Positions 1-9,214 of a stretch of 64,000 bases of DNA are shown here, one piece after another (position 1 is the first letter of the stretch; every line of letters begins with the position of its first letter). The notes beneath the pieces were generated by a model. It saw only the letters and a program-made list of their open reading frames with translations, did no database searches and was not told the origin of the DNA. The position numbers were made by a program, and so were the translations under genes. Source of the DNA: Sulfuriflexus sp. (GTDB taxonomy: Bacteria; Pseudomonadota; Gammaproteobacteria; AKS1). Location: assembly GCA_023134145.1 (NCBI GenBank), contig JAGLUW010000018.1:62001-126000 (forward strand). The letters are read 5' to 3'.

Positions 1-432
1 GCAGCGCCACCTGTTCTAGGTTGGACGGCTATTACAGGCGACATTAACGCGCATTCATTATTATTGTTCTTAATCATTTTCGCATGGACACCACCCCATT
101 TTTGGGCATTAGCAATTCATCGTTGTAAAGAATATGCAAAGGTTGATGTGCCGATGTTGCCAGTGACGCATGGTCTTGAATTTACGCGTTTACAAATTTT
201 GTTGTACACGATTATTCTTATCGTTGTAACGATTTTACCATTTGTAACATTGATGAGTGGTGTGTTTTATTTGGCAGGGGCAATTGCTCTTGGGCTTGGC
301 TTTTTATATTACTCGTTGGAAGTTAAAAAAGCCGAAGATGAAACAATGCCGATCAAGACCTTTGGTTATTCTATTTTTTACTTAATGGCCTTGTTTGCAT
401 TCTTATTGATTGATCACTACATCCCTTATTAA
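1..432 (+). CDS. cyoE: Heme O synthase (protoheme IX farnesyltransferase), 3' part
   Basis: This is the C-terminal part of a UbiA-family membrane prenyltransferase that adds a farnesyl group to protoheme IX to make heme O for terminal oxidases. The reading frame is open from base 1, so the start lies outside the window. The visible part begins with a PPVLGW-type segment, followed by the family signature [12 protein letters not shown] and the VPMLPVTHG segment, then three hydrophobic helices to the C-terminus. It converges on the cyclase gene, whose stop is 29 bp away. The identification rests on these conserved blocks. The partner oxidase genes would lie to the left of the window, which cannot be checked here. 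Confidence 0.93.
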   Translation, partial: AAPPVLGWTAITGDINAHSLLLFLIIFAWTPPHFWALAIHRCKEYAKVDVPMLPVTHGLEFTRLQILLYTIILIVVTILPFVTLMSGVFYLAGAIALGLGFLYYSLEVKKAEDETMPIKTFGYSIFYLMALFAFLLIDHYIPY

Positions 433-460
433 ATTATTTATGCTATTTATTTTCGCCAGA

Positions 461-2596
461 TTACTTACTGTCGAGGGTATTGATCTGATCCCAATCAGCA
501 GCGGGTGGGTTTTCCATATAGCGCTTGGCACGCTGTGAGAATTTTTCTGATGCCATATCACCTTGTTCAGCAAGTTGGCTAAATATATCGAAGGCCTTTT
601 TGAAATCAGTTGCGCGATAAGCCGTTAACGCGTTTGCAAAACTATCGCGTAATTCTTGATTAGCAATCATCTCTGGTTGTAGTGGTTCATAAATAGTTGT
701 TGGTGTTTCTTTACCCTTAACACGAACAATATCTAATTCGCGGACTGGAATAGCATCACCACATTGGGCAAGGGTCGTATCACTCAACATGATAGTGGTG
801 CCATACATCTTATTCACACCTTCGATTCGTGCGGCTAGGTTTACTGCATCACCCATGATGGTGTAGTTGAGGCGGTCAGATGAACCAATATTACCCACTA
901 GCATCTCACCTGTATTGATACCTATACGCGCAGAAACCTTTAAGTCACCGGGAAGAGCAAAGCTATCTTCTAGTTCTTTAAGGCGTTTATCACAGGCCAA
1001 GGCAGATTGTACGGCATGCAACGCATGTTCTGGATCGTATTGAGGTGCGCCAAATACAGCAATAATGGCATCGCCAACATACTTATCAACAAAGCCGCCG
1101 TGTTCTTTTACGATACAGGTCATTGCGGTGAAATACTGGTTAAGGAATTCAACCAAGTCATGTGGTTCGAGACTTTCTGAAATACTAGTGAAGCCGGCAA
1201 TGTCCGAGAACCAAACGGTTAACTCACGTTCTTCACCACCAAGCTCAGGACTGTCACCTGCTGCCATCATTTGATCGATAACAGCGGGTTCTAGATAAAG
1301 ACCGAAGGCATCTTTAATAAGACGTTTATCTTTATCAGCAACAATAAAGCGGAAACCAAGTACCGCAGATAGCGTTATTGCAGAAGCAATAATAGGATCG
1401 AGTAAAGGTAGAACTAAACCATCATAAAAACTAACCATCACGATAATAGTCCAGATCGCAACACTAGCAATAGCCGCGATGCCGAGTCGTATTGGCGCAA
1501 AGAAAAGTGTTAATAGCGCAATGGCTAGTGCAAGAGGAATAGAGAGTAGCGCATAAGAAACACTATTTATTTCTCGTAGCGAATTACCTTGTAATAAATT
1601 GTTGATGGCATGTGCATGAACGTAAACGCCGGCTATATCATCGCGTATTGCTGTGCTGGCATATTTTTTATTGTCATATTTAATAGCACAGCGTTCGGGT
1701 GCAACTAAGCCTTCCCGTGAATTTGCGAAATGTGAACTTGCTTTCTTACGATCTTCAAGACCAAGTACGGCACCTAATAGTACAACTTTGTTTTTAAAAT
1801 GTTTTTCGAAGTAATTAGTATCACCTTTCTGTGTACAAGCATAGATGTCGGCTAAAGAGTAGGTCGGGATGTAATTAGCATGCGTATTAAAATTAATAAG
1901 CATGGTGTTATTTTCAGTAACTGGAACTTGATAATTATTTATTACTAATGGTTTGTTCTTTACATATTTAAGTTTTTCGCCTGCTGCACGTGCAGCAAGT
2001 TCTACAGACATAGATGGATCAAATCGGTTTCCCGCATCAAACCATAAAGGTAGATCGCGAATGATGCCATCATCATCTTCAGTGCTTAAGCCTAAATTTA
2101 GAAGACGTATATTTCGTTGGTTGCCGACTGCAAGACTATGTCCAGGATAAGGTGAAACAGGTTTACCATGGTGTTGAACCTTACCAAGTACGAGATTTCC
2201 TTTACGGCCATGTTTGAAGAGTGTTTTTAAAAAGGGTTTATCATAACCGCGTAGTTTTGTTTCGAGGCTAGTTGGTAAAACAATATCGAAACCAAGGACC
2301 TTAGCACCACCGGCCATAATGGCATTGATGGTTTCTGCGTATTGTGGTGTCCACATAACACGAGGTGTGTCTTTGAATCCTGGTTGTTGGTAAGTTTCTT
2401 CATCGATAGCAAGAATAACCACATCAGATGGTTTTTCGTTCGTATGCCATTCAGGAAAGGTTTGTTGTAGCTGGTGACGTAACCAGAATAGACTGTCGAT
2501 CGATGTTTTTTCTAGTCGCTGGGTCAGCGGTAATGCCATAAGCAAACTGGCTGCGAGTGCAATTGCACCCGCAATCATGACATGTGAATACTTCAT
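461..2596 (-). CDS. CHASE2-domain class III adenylate cyclase
   Basis: A membrane-bound adenylate cyclase of 711 residues. An N-terminal membrane helix (about 7-25) precedes an extracytoplasmic CHASE2 sensor domain (about 35-335). Three closely spaced helices (about 345-420) then lead to a cytoplasmic class III cyclase domain (about 455-640). Metal-binding aspartates D465 (FSDIAGFT) and D509 (YVGDA) are present, as are the adenine-type lysine K505 and the TIMGDAVNLAAR segment with the transition-state arginine, so it should be active and make cAMP. The start lies 3 bp after the stop of the FecR-domain gene, which suggests translational coupling. The C-terminal tail (about 650-700) resembles a TPR-like helical pair. 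The signal sensed is unknown. Confidence 0.9.
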   Translation of the reverse strand: MKYSHVMIAGAIALAASLLMALPLTQRLEKTSIDSLFWLRHQLQQTFPEWHTNEKPSDVVILAIDEETYQQPGFKDTPRVMWTPQYAETINAIMAGGAKVLGFDIVLPTSLETKLRGYDKPFLKTLFKHGRKGNLVLGKVQHHGKPVSPYPGHSLAVGNQRNIRLLNLGLSTEDDDGIIRDLPLWFDAGNRFDPSMSVELAARAAGEKLKYVKNKPLVINNYQVPVTENNTMLINFNTHANYIPTYSLADIYACTQKGDTNYFEKHFKNKVVLLGAVLGLEDRKKASSHFANSREGLVAPERCAIKYDNKKYASTAIRDDIAGVYVHAHAINNLLQGNSLREINSVSYALLSIPLALAIALLTLFFAPIRLGIAAIASVAIWTIIVMVSFYDGLVLPLLDPIIASAITLSAVLGFRFIVADKDKRLIKDAFGLYLEPAVIDQMMAAGDSPELGGEERELTVWFSDIAGFTSISESLEPHDLVEFLNQYFTAMTCIVKEHGGFVDKYVGDAIIAVFGAPQYDPEHALHAVQSALACDKRLKELEDSFALPGDLKVSARIGINTGEMLVGNIGSSDRLNYTIMGDAVNLAARIEGVNKMYGTTIMLSDTTLAQCGDAIPVRELDIVRVKGKETPTTIYEPLQPEMIANQELRDSFANALTAYRATDFKKAFDIFSQLAEQGDMASEKFSQRAKRYMENPPAADWDQINTLDSK

Positions 2597-2599
2597 TAT

Positions 2600-3256
2600 T
2601 TATAAATCGATAAGACGTGAAACAATAGATATTTTTCCCATTTCTGCATATTTATCGACCTTAAAGGTTTTACTGTTACCACCCTTAACTGAAATTCGGT
2701 AAACACCACCTAGAGGTAAAGAAAGCTTTTTATTCGCTAGGTCAATATGTCGGCCCTTAATATGATAAGAATATGTTTTGCTGCGTTGGTCCATGCGTTC
2801 GATTGTGATATCAGCATTGGCGTGCTTAACGCGAACTACTGGTGCTGTTCCATAAATAGTTAAGTCAGCTTTACCAATACCAACCTTTTTCTTAGCGCTA
2901 CCACGAAAGGCGAGTGCTCCACTGGTTGCAGCCTGTTGGCCAGACAACTTGGCGTTACCACCATCACATTCGACGTCTTCGCGTAATAATTGACCCTTGT
3001 TGACCTTACTTTGCAGCGCACCAATAGTGACGGTGCCGCCAGTAATGGTTTCACGACGGCATGAATTCATGTAGCCAATGACTAATTTTCCACCGCTGCC
3101 TAATTTAATGACTTGGCCTTCATTGACGTAGTCCATAAAAGATAATTTGCTTCCCGTGGCCTCAATATCTTCGATAATGGCAACAGGTGCTAAACCAGCA
3201 TGAGCACTAATACTGATAAGTAGTCCCATTGATGCGAGAATTGCGTTGATCTTCAT
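2600..3256 (-). CDS. FecR-domain exported protein
   Basis: Exported protein with a signal peptide (MKINAILASMGLL...SAHA) and a FecR-like beta domain (about 30-140), including the typical G-x-V-I-K-LGSGGKLVIGY stretch. The second of two in-frame ATGs (3256) is chosen because a GAGG Shine-Dalgarno lies 9 bases before it; an upstream ATG at 3271 would add MRVGK. There is no sigma-regulator partner, so this is not a classical iron-transport FecR; proteins of this kind often sit beside CHASE2 cyclases. It is the first gene of a two-gene operon with the cyclase and is divergent from the caspase gene. Function is inferred only to the level of a periplasmic sensing or scaffold domain. Confidence 0.75.
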   Translation of the reverse strand: MKINAILASMGLLISISAHAGLAPVAIIEDIEATGSKLSFMDYVNEGQVIKLGSGGKLVIGYMNSCRRETITGGTVTIGALQSKVNKGQLLREDVECDGGNAKLSGQQAATSGALAFRGSAKKKVGIGKADLTIYGTAPVVRVKHANADITIERMDQRSKTYSYHIKGRHIDLANKKLSLPLGGVYRISVKGGNSKTFKVDKYAEMGKISIVSRLIDL

Positions 3257-3277
3257 TTTTCCGACCCTCATGTTTCG

Positions 3278-3330
3278 TTCTGTTATGCCTTTGACTACCG
3301 TGTTATGGTCTTAAATTGCATTCTGTTATG
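3278..3330. promoter_or_regulatory. Three TGTTATG direct repeats in the divergent FecR/caspase promoter region
   Basis: The 168-bp gap between the FecR-domain and caspase genes holds three same-strand copies of TGTTATG starting at 3281, 3301 and 3324; two of them are part of the longer match TTCTGTTATG. Spacings of 20 and 23 bp put them on roughly the same helix face. They could be an operator for coordinated control of the divergent genes. No known regulator is recognised. Confidence 0.3.
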
Positions 3331-3424
3331 ACTAATAATATAGCAGTATCTTAGCGGTTTATAGGTGAATTTCTCACATATGTTGGTCAGAAAATACCGA
3401 ATTTAGAACTAGAGCAGAGGGAAT

Positions 3425-4951
3425 ATGCGCAGTTTATTATTTTTGAGTGTTTTACTCGGATTTTCAATATCGCTGGCTCAGGCTGCGATCACCCCTTATG
3501 ATCTTGAATTAGGTCGCTATCATGCGCTGATTATTTCAAATCAAGACTATAAACAGCTTTCACCATTGAAGACCCCGCATGGCGACGCGGATGCGCTTGC
3601 TACCCTATTGCGGAATGATTATGGCTTTAAAGTAACGTCTTTGCGTGACACGAATCGTGCCGGGACTTTGGATGCCCTGGATCAGTTGGTTGAGAGATTA
3701 ACGCCTAACGATAATCTGCTGATTTTTTATGCTGGACATGGCCATCTTGATCCCGCGACCGGGGAAGGTTACTGGCTACCTGTTACGGCTAGCCCGCGTC
3801 GTCGTTCTGAATGGATTTCGAATAGTGATATCACAGATACTCTACGTGCCACAGTAGCAAAACATGTACTGGTGATTTCAGATAGTTGTTTCTCAGGGAC
3901 TTTAAGCCGCAGTGCTTCAGCAGGGCTGAATGTAAGCCAGAATAAGCGCAGTTACTATGCCAAGCTAGCTAGCAGAGCTTCTCGTACTGCACTGAGTTCA
4001 GGTGGTTTAGAGCCGGTAGATGATGGCGGTAGCGATGGTCATTCGGTATTTGCAGGCGCATTGATATCCGCATTAAGACGTAATAATGAACCATTGTTGG
4101 AAGCTGAGAATCTTTATAGCCAAATTAAGCGTCCAGTGGCGCTTAATTCATCGGCAATTCAAAAGCCGCAATATTCGGATGTTCGAGCTACTGGGCATGA
4201 TGAAGGAGATTTCCTCTTTTTTAAGCGTACTGCACGCCCTGTAGTTACCCCTGTTGTATCGGTTGCTCCGGTGGCACCTGTGGCCGGTGTTGATACCAAA
4301 GCGGCATATGAATTAACTTTTTGGAATAGTATAAAAGATAGTAAGGATGCACAGGATTTTGCGGCGTATTTGGAAACCTATCCTCAAGGACAGTTTGCTG
4401 TATTGGCGAAGCTTCGCACGAGGCAATTAGCGGCAAAGCCGGAAGCGGCCATTTCTGTGGCTAAAAGAGATCCTGTAACAAGTGGGAAAAAAATAATACC
4501 AATTAATAAGGTTACCGGGCCAATTGATACATTATTGTTGGTATTGGCAACACCTGATATAGATTATTCGCCAGAATTTAATAATGTAACAGCATACTCA
4601 ACAGCTGTTGCTGACCTGATTAAGACAGTTTTAAATAAAGGTTCGATGGTTTATTTACCGTCACAAAAAATAGTGAAGCAGATTATTGCTGAAGATGAAG
4701 ACCATGATACTAGTAAGCAATTATGTCAACAATATCAGGCGAAAAGAATAATGAGCATTGAGCTTAATTTAACTAGAGAGATTGAAGAGATGGGACGTTC
4801 TGCAGATGATGTTTACGTTGGCTTATATAATTGTGAAAAGAAACGATACAAAATAAGCAAGCATCAGTTAGATTTTGCACGCGGTGAAGAGTTTACATAT
4901 GCAGAAGGAATTCGTCATAGTTTAAAGGTTTATAATCAATTGGTACGATAA
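3425..4951 (+). CDS. Secreted caspase-family (C14, metacaspase-like) peptidase
   Basis: A 508-residue protein with a cleavable signal peptide (about 1-20, ending AQA) and a caspase p20-like domain (about 30-270). The catalytic histidine sits in FYAGHGH (H105/H107 region) and the cysteine in ISDSCFSG (C155), the expected dyad. A GGSDGHSVFAGAL segment matches the caspase C-terminal strand. After a Pro/Val-rich linker (about 275-290) comes a short helical segment. A C-terminal domain (about 365-508) then carries a DVYVGLYNCEKKRY-type beta motif that I do not recognise. The start has a good GAGGG ribosome site. It is divergent from the FecR/CHASE2 cyclase operon and may be cotranscribed with the downstream kinase (62-bp gap). 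Substrates are unknown. Confidence 0.88.
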   Translation: MRSLLFLSVLLGFSISLAQAAITPYDLELGRYHALIISNQDYKQLSPLKTPHGDADALATLLRNDYGFKVTSLRDTNRAGTLDALDQLVERLTPNDNLLIFYAGHGHLDPATGEGYWLPVTASPRRRSEWISNSDITDTLRATVAKHVLVISDSCFSGTLSRSASAGLNVSQNKRSYYAKLASRASRTALSSGGLEPVDDGGSDGHSVFAGALISALRRNNEPLLEAENLYSQIKRPVALNSSAIQKPQYSDVRATGHDEGDFLFFKRTARPVVTPVVSVAPVAPVAGVDTKAAYELTFWNSIKDSKDAQDFAAYLETYPQGQFAVLAKLRTRQLAAKPEAAISVAKRDPVTSGKKIIPINKVTGPIDTLLLVLATPDIDYSPEFNNVTAYSTAVADLIKTVLNKGSMVYLPSQKIVKQIIAEDEDHDTSKQLCQQYQAKRIMSIELNLTREIEEMGRSADDVYVGLYNCEKKRYKISKHQLDFARGEEFTYAEGIRHSLKVYNQLVR

Positions 4952-5013
4952 CGACATGGTTCATGTTTTCAGTTAGCATTGCAATATAATAAATTTTATC
5001 TCCTGAATGATAT

Positions 5014-6789
5014 ATGTGTTTTTTAAAATCTAAAATAAAGCTGTTGTTATTAGGGGTGCTTATAGCATCACCTATATTGACGTATGCAGATACGATTAAA
5101 ATTGGTCTGCGTGCACACAATGGTGTGTCCAAGGGACTCCTTCAATGGCAGGCAACGGCAAATTATTTATCGAAAGCTATTCCTCAACATGAATTCTTAT
5201 TTATTCCTGTTGTCGGGCTTGATGAACTTATGCAAGCAGCGGCAAGAAATGAATTTGATTTTATCTTAACTAACCCTTCTTCCTTTGTTGAAATGAAAGT
5301 GCGTTTTGGCGTATCGGCTCTCGTTACCTTAAAGAACAAACGACAAGGTAAACCTTATACTCAATTTGGTTCAGTTATTTTCACTTTAGCAAGTCGTAAA
5401 GATATTAATGAAATTGCTGATCTTAAGGGTAAAGTGTTGGTTGCCGTATCCGATAAAGCATTTGGGGGTTGGTGGGTTGCATTAAGAGAAATTTTAAAAA
5501 ATGGTATTAATCAAGATGATTTTTCACAAATAAATTTTAGCGGGGGAATTCAGTCAGATGTTGTTGATCTTGTTGGGGCTGGTGTAGCGGACGTAGGAAT
5601 TGTCCGAACAGATATGTTAGAGCGACTATCTGCAGATGGTAGTATTGACATCAATCTTTTTAAAATAATTAATCAACATAAGACAGAAGGATTTCCCTTT
5701 TACCATAGTACGCCCCTTTATCCTGAGTGGGCTTTTGCAAAAATGCAGAACACCTCAGAAGACCTATCTAAGCAAGTTGCCTTGGCCTTGTTAGCAATAA
5801 AGAGCTCGCAAAATGCGGCAAGAAATGGGCTCTATATTGGCTGGACAGTTCCGCAAAATTACGAGCCGGTACATGAGCTAATGAGAGAGTTGGGTGTTGG
5901 CCCTTATGTGAATTTTAATAAAAGTTTATGGCAACGAGTTTATAGTCAGTATCGTTTTGAAGCTGTGATTGTATTTATTCTATTTATTATGTTGCTTATA
6001 GGTATTAGCTATATTGTTCTACATAACCGCAGACTTGAAGCACGTGTATGGCATCGTACAGCGGCTTTATCACAAGCTAAAGATGAAGCAGATAAAGCCA
6101 ATTTAGCTAAATCAGATTTTCTCTCTAAAATGAGCCATGAACTTAGAACACCAATGAATGCAATTTTGGGATATGCACAATTAATTGAATATCAATCAGA
6201 GTATATTAATAAACAACAACAAAAGGAATTTGTTGGTGAAATTTTACATGCAGGCAAACACTTACTTGATTTGATTAATGACCTATTGGATGTGGCAAAG
6301 ATTGAAGCGGGTAAATATGAAGTAGAAGTTAAGCCTGTTATTTTGTTTGATATTGTGAACGAATGTATTTCGTTAGTTTCTATTCTTGCAAGGGCGAAAA
6401 AAATCGAGATCCAGAATCAATTATCGGAAGATGATAAATTAACGGTGTTAATTGATAGACGATCATTTAAACAAATTTTAATTAATCTATTATCGAATGC
6501 GATTAAATATAATTCTGAGGAAGGTGTTGTAACAATTAATATTGAGCATCCGGATAATAGTAAATATTATGTGCTAAATGTTATTGATACGGGTGATGGT
6601 ATTTCAGAAGAACAATTAGATACTATTTTTGATGAATTTCATCGTTCAACGGAACGAAGTGGGGTTGAAGGTAGTGGAATTGGATTAGGAATCAGTAAAC
6701 AATTAGTAGAAGCAATGGGTGGAGAGCTAAGGGTTAAAAGTGAACTTGGTAAGGGTAGTCAGTTTTCTTTGTATATTATTAATAGCTAA
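5014..6789 (+). CDS. PhnD-type sensor histidine kinase
   Basis: Hybrid of a periplasmic PhnD-like binding domain and a histidine kinase, 591 residues. A signal or anchor segment (about 1-25) is followed by a phosphate/phosphonate-binding-protein fold (about 27-290, with KIGLRAHNG and DFILTNPSSFVEM). Next come a single membrane helix (about 318-338), a HisKA domain with the phosphoacceptor in KMSHELRTPMNA, and an HATPase with N box NLLSNAIKYN, DTGDGIS and GSGIGLGISKQL. There is no receiver domain, and no response regulator gene is adjacent, so the partner is encoded elsewhere. It follows the caspase gene in the same direction. Ligand is unknown; PhnD-like sensors bind small anions or organic ligands. 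Confidence 0.88.
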   Translation: MCFLKSKIKLLLLGVLIASPILTYADTIKIGLRAHNGVSKGLLQWQATANYLSKAIPQHEFLFIPVVGLDELMQAAARNEFDFILTNPSSFVEMKVRFGVSALVTLKNKRQGKPYTQFGSVIFTLASRKDINEIADLKGKVLVAVSDKAFGGWWVALREILKNGINQDDFSQINFSGGIQSDVVDLVGAGVADVGIVRTDMLERLSADGSIDINLFKIINQHKTEGFPFYHSTPLYPEWAFAKMQNTSEDLSKQVALALLAIKSSQNAARNGLYIGWTVPQNYEPVHELMRELGVGPYVNFNKSLWQRVYSQYRFEAVIVFILFIMLLIGISYIVLHNRRLEARVWHRTAALSQAKDEADKANLAKSDFLSKMSHELRTPMNAILGYAQLIEYQSEYINKQQQKEFVGEILHAGKHLLDLINDLLDVAKIEAGKYEVEVKPVILFDIVNECISLVSILARAKKIEIQNQLSEDDKLTVLIDRRSFKQILINLLSNAIKYNSEEGVVTINIEHPDNSKYYVLNVIDTGDGISEEQLDTIFDEFHRSTERSGVEGSGIGLGISKQLVEAMGGELRVKSELGKGSQFSLYIINS

Positions 6790-6810
6790 AAGTTTTTTCG
6801 AAGGTATTAA

Positions 6811-6835
6811 AAAAGGCTCCATTAGGAGCCTTTTT
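6811..6835. terminator. Bidirectional rho-independent terminator
   Basis: A 6-bp GC-rich stem GGCTCC / GGAGCC (6815-6820 and 6825-6830) with an ATTA loop, flanked by an A run on the left and a T run on the right. It lies between the convergent kinase and rpoH genes and can serve both strands. Confidence 0.9.
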
Positions 6836-6857
6836 GTTGAAGTAATTAAAAGGTCGC

Positions 6858-7709
6858 TTAATCCATTAAGGCCGTACGCATTTTTTGCATAGCCGCTTTT
6901 TCTAGTTGACGAACACGTTCAGCTGAAATGCTGTAACGATCAGCCAAGTTATGCAAAGTTAATTTCTTTTCGCCTAACCAGCGACTATTTAAAATATCAC
7001 GACTACGATCATCTAATGTACCAAGCGCACTCGCGAGGCGCTTGTTGTTGTGTTCACTCCAGTCAGACGCTTCGACTACCTTAGATGGTTCGTCACTCAT
7101 GTCTTCAAGGAATTGAGACGGTGCAACGTAGTAACTGTCGTCATCATCATCGGAGTAACCATCAAAGGCCATATCACGACTTGATAGACGTGTTTCCATT
7201 TCTAATACGGTTTCGGGTTTAACACCGAGCGCACTAGCAACGGTTTGCACTTCATCATGGGTAAACCAGCCTAGACGCTTTTTGTTCTTACGTAGATTAA
7301 AGAATAATTTACGTTGTGCTTTCGTGGTCGCAACTTTTACAATGCGCCAGTTCTTTAAAATGAATTCGTGCATTTCAGCGCGGATCCAGTGAACGGCAAA
7401 AGAAACCAGACGTACACCCACATTTGGATCAAAGCGTTTAACCGCTTTCATCAGACCAATATTGCCCTCTTGAATTAAGTCAGCGATATTAAGGCCGTAA
7501 CCAGAATAGCCACGTGCGACGTGTATAACGAAACGCAGGTGGGGCAGAATTAATTTCCGAGCAGCTTCAACATTACCATTTTCTTGCAGGTCGATAGCGA
7601 GCGCGCGCTCTTCTTCTGCGCTCAGCATAGGGACGCTATTTGCTGTGGTGATGTAACCCGAGATGTTGCCTGTCGGTACCGCCAATTGCATTTGCATGGT
7701 GTTGTCCAT
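6858..7709 (-). CDS. rpoH: Heat-shock sigma factor sigma-32
   Basis: Alternative sigma factor directing RNA polymerase to heat-shock promoters. Region 2 is clear ([37 protein letters not shown]), the RpoH-specific box [10 protein letters not shown] is present, and region 4 ends with a helix-turn-helix ([15 protein letters not shown]). The ATG at 7709 is chosen because GAGG lies 9 bases upstream of it; an in-frame ATG at 7724 would add MRIRF. It sits downstream of ftsY-ftsE-ftsX as in many gammaproteobacteria, but here a diguanylate cyclase gene intervenes. A perfect CIRCE box lies 56 bp before the start, so transcription is probably repressed by HrcA in addition to any post-transcriptional heat control. 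Confidence 0.97.
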   Translation of the reverse strand: MDNTMQMQLAVPTGNISGYITTANSVPMLSAEEERALAIDLQENGNVEAARKLILPHLRFVIHVARGYSGYGLNIADLIQEGNIGLMKAVKRFDPNVGVRLVSFAVHWIRAEMHEFILKNWRIVKVATTKAQRKLFFNLRKNKKRLGWFTHDEVQTVASALGVKPETVLEMETRLSSRDMAFDGYSDDDDDSYYVAPSQFLEDMSDEPSKVVEASDWSEHNNKRLASALGTLDDRSRDILNSRWLGEKKLTLHNLADRYSISAERVRQLEKAAMQKMRTALMD

Positions 7710-7764
7710 GAATCTAATCCTCATTGCCTATAAAGTAGTTTGGATATATTCGGATATGCTTATA

Positions 7765-7791
7765 TTAGCACTCACATACTAAGAGTGCTAA
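7765..7791 (-). promoter_or_regulatory. CIRCE operator (HrcA binding site) upstream of rpoH
   Basis: Perfect inverted repeat TTAGCACTC-N9-GAGTGCTAA, identical to the CIRCE consensus bound by the heat-shock repressor HrcA. On the rpoH strand it overlaps a plausible promoter: a TTAGCA -35-like hexamer lies in the left arm and TAATAT, 18 bases downstream, can serve as the -10. This geometry suits direct repression by HrcA. No hrcA gene is in the window. Confidence 0.93.
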
Positions 7792-7843
7792 TTTTAGCGT
7801 AAGTTCAGGGGAATTGCCTAAAATGGGTGAAAAAACTTCTAAA

Positions 7844-9214
7844 TCAGAGGGTTATTGCCTGTTCTACGTCTTGATTTAGGGAAATTGGGCCATCTTTCCC
7901 TGCAATATAGACACGATTTCGGCCATTTTCCTTCGCTGCATAGAGTGCTTTATCGGCAAGTGAGAGTAGCTGGGTGATATCCGCATCGCCGTGTTCGGTG
8001 GTGCAGGCAACGCCAATACTGAAGGTGACATCCACATTAGCAGGGCGGAGTTGTTCTATTTCTATACGTAGTTTCTCGGCATGTTCAGCCGCTTGTGCCG
8101 CCGTGGTATTGGTCATAATGACTGAAAATTCTTCGCCACCAAAACGAACCACCATATTGTCTGGAAAGCTGTCATTCAATTGCGCGCCAATGCCAGATAA
8201 AACATGATCGCCGGTTAGATGACCGAGTAAATCGTTGATCTTCTTAAAGTGATCAATATCCATAATCATGGTCGAAACAGGTTGGTTTTCAGCGTTATTA
8301 ATAACCTTATTACCATTATCGAGTAGGTAACGTTTGCTACGTACACCGGTCAAACTGTCCGTTGTGGCTAGGCGACTCATTTCGTCGGCTTGATGTTTGA
8401 GGGCGAGGAATTGCTGTTTAATCAGTAGTAATGAACGAATTCGGGCAATGAAGATTTCTTCAAACAACGGTTTCTGCACAAAGTCATTGGCGCCGGCATG
8501 AAAAACTTCGGCCTGTTTTTGCTGGTTATCGGTAACAGTGATGACCAATACTGGCATTTCCTGTTGTGAGTAGTGGAAACGGGTGCGGATCGCATGAAGA
8601 AGATCGCCCCCAGTTAACTTACCTTTGAGGAAGAAATCAGTAACGATAATGTCAAAGCCATCGTCTTCACTTCCCCAGCCATTGGCAACGCCTTCCAGTA
8701 GTTCTAAAGCTTGTTCGGCATGGGTAACGTGCACAACCTTGAGGCCGTGTTTTTCCATAATGCGAATGGTAATTGCGGCAGCCGTGGGGCTGTCTTCAAC
8801 ATAAAGAATTTTACCGACTAATCCAGAATTTCGTTGTAAGAAAGATTTAATAAATTCGACAAAGGCTTTATAGCCGCTGGATTTATCGAAGTAATCGGTT
8901 ACACCGGCAGCAAAACCTTCGCGCAGTAAGCGGCTATCGGCATCGCCAGACACAACAATCACGGGTGTGTAATGGTGACGTTCAGAAGAACGGATTTTAG
9001 TACATAGATCCAGACCATCCATATCGGGCAGCATCAGGGAGGTCGTAATAAGGTCGAAACGTTCCCAGTTGCCTAGTCGCTCAAGCGCTTCCTTGGCCGA
9101 CTCACAAGAGGTGATATTAACGTTCTCAATTTCGTTTTTGAGAATGCGAGCGATAATCGTCCGTGAGACCTCTGATCCATCAACGATCATAATATTGGTT
9201 TGGCGTTGTTGCAT
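7844..9214 (-). CDS. Two-receiver (PleD-like) diguanylate cyclase
   Basis: Cytoplasmic response regulator of 456 residues: REC1 (about 7-125), REC2 (about 135-265) and a GGDEF domain (about 285-445). REC2 keeps the phosphoacceptor D193 (VTDFF) and the conserved lysine (VQKPL). REC1 is degenerate: the phosphoacceptor position is serine (TTSLMLPDMDG, S59) and the acidic pair is reduced to VDG, so it is probably a dimerisation or adaptor receiver. The GGEEF motif (359-363) is intact, so c-di-GMP synthesis is expected. The upstream RxxD inhibitory site is not conserved (SFPD). It lies between ftsX and rpoH on the same strand. No kinase partner is adjacent. Confidence 0.9.
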   Translation of the reverse strand: MQQRQTNIMIVDGSEVSRTIIARILKNEIENVNITSCESAKEALERLGNWERFDLITTSLMLPDMDGLDLCTKIRSSERHHYTPVIVVSGDADSRLLREGFAAGVTDYFDKSSGYKAFVEFIKSFLQRNSGLVGKILYVEDSPTAAAITIRIMEKHGLKVVHVTHAEQALELLEGVANGWGSEDDGFDIIVTDFFLKGKLTGGDLLHAIRTRFHYSQQEMPVLVITVTDNQQKQAEVFHAGANDFVQKPLFEEIFIARIRSLLLIKQQFLALKHQADEMSRLATTDSLTGVRSKRYLLDNGNKVINNAENQPVSTMIMDIDHFKKINDLLGHLTGDHVLSGIGAQLNDSFPDNMVVRFGGEEFSVIMTNTTAAQAAEHAEKLRIEIEQLRPANVDVTFSIGVACTTEHGDADITQLLSLADKALYAAKENGRNRVYIAGKDGPISLNQDVEQAITL

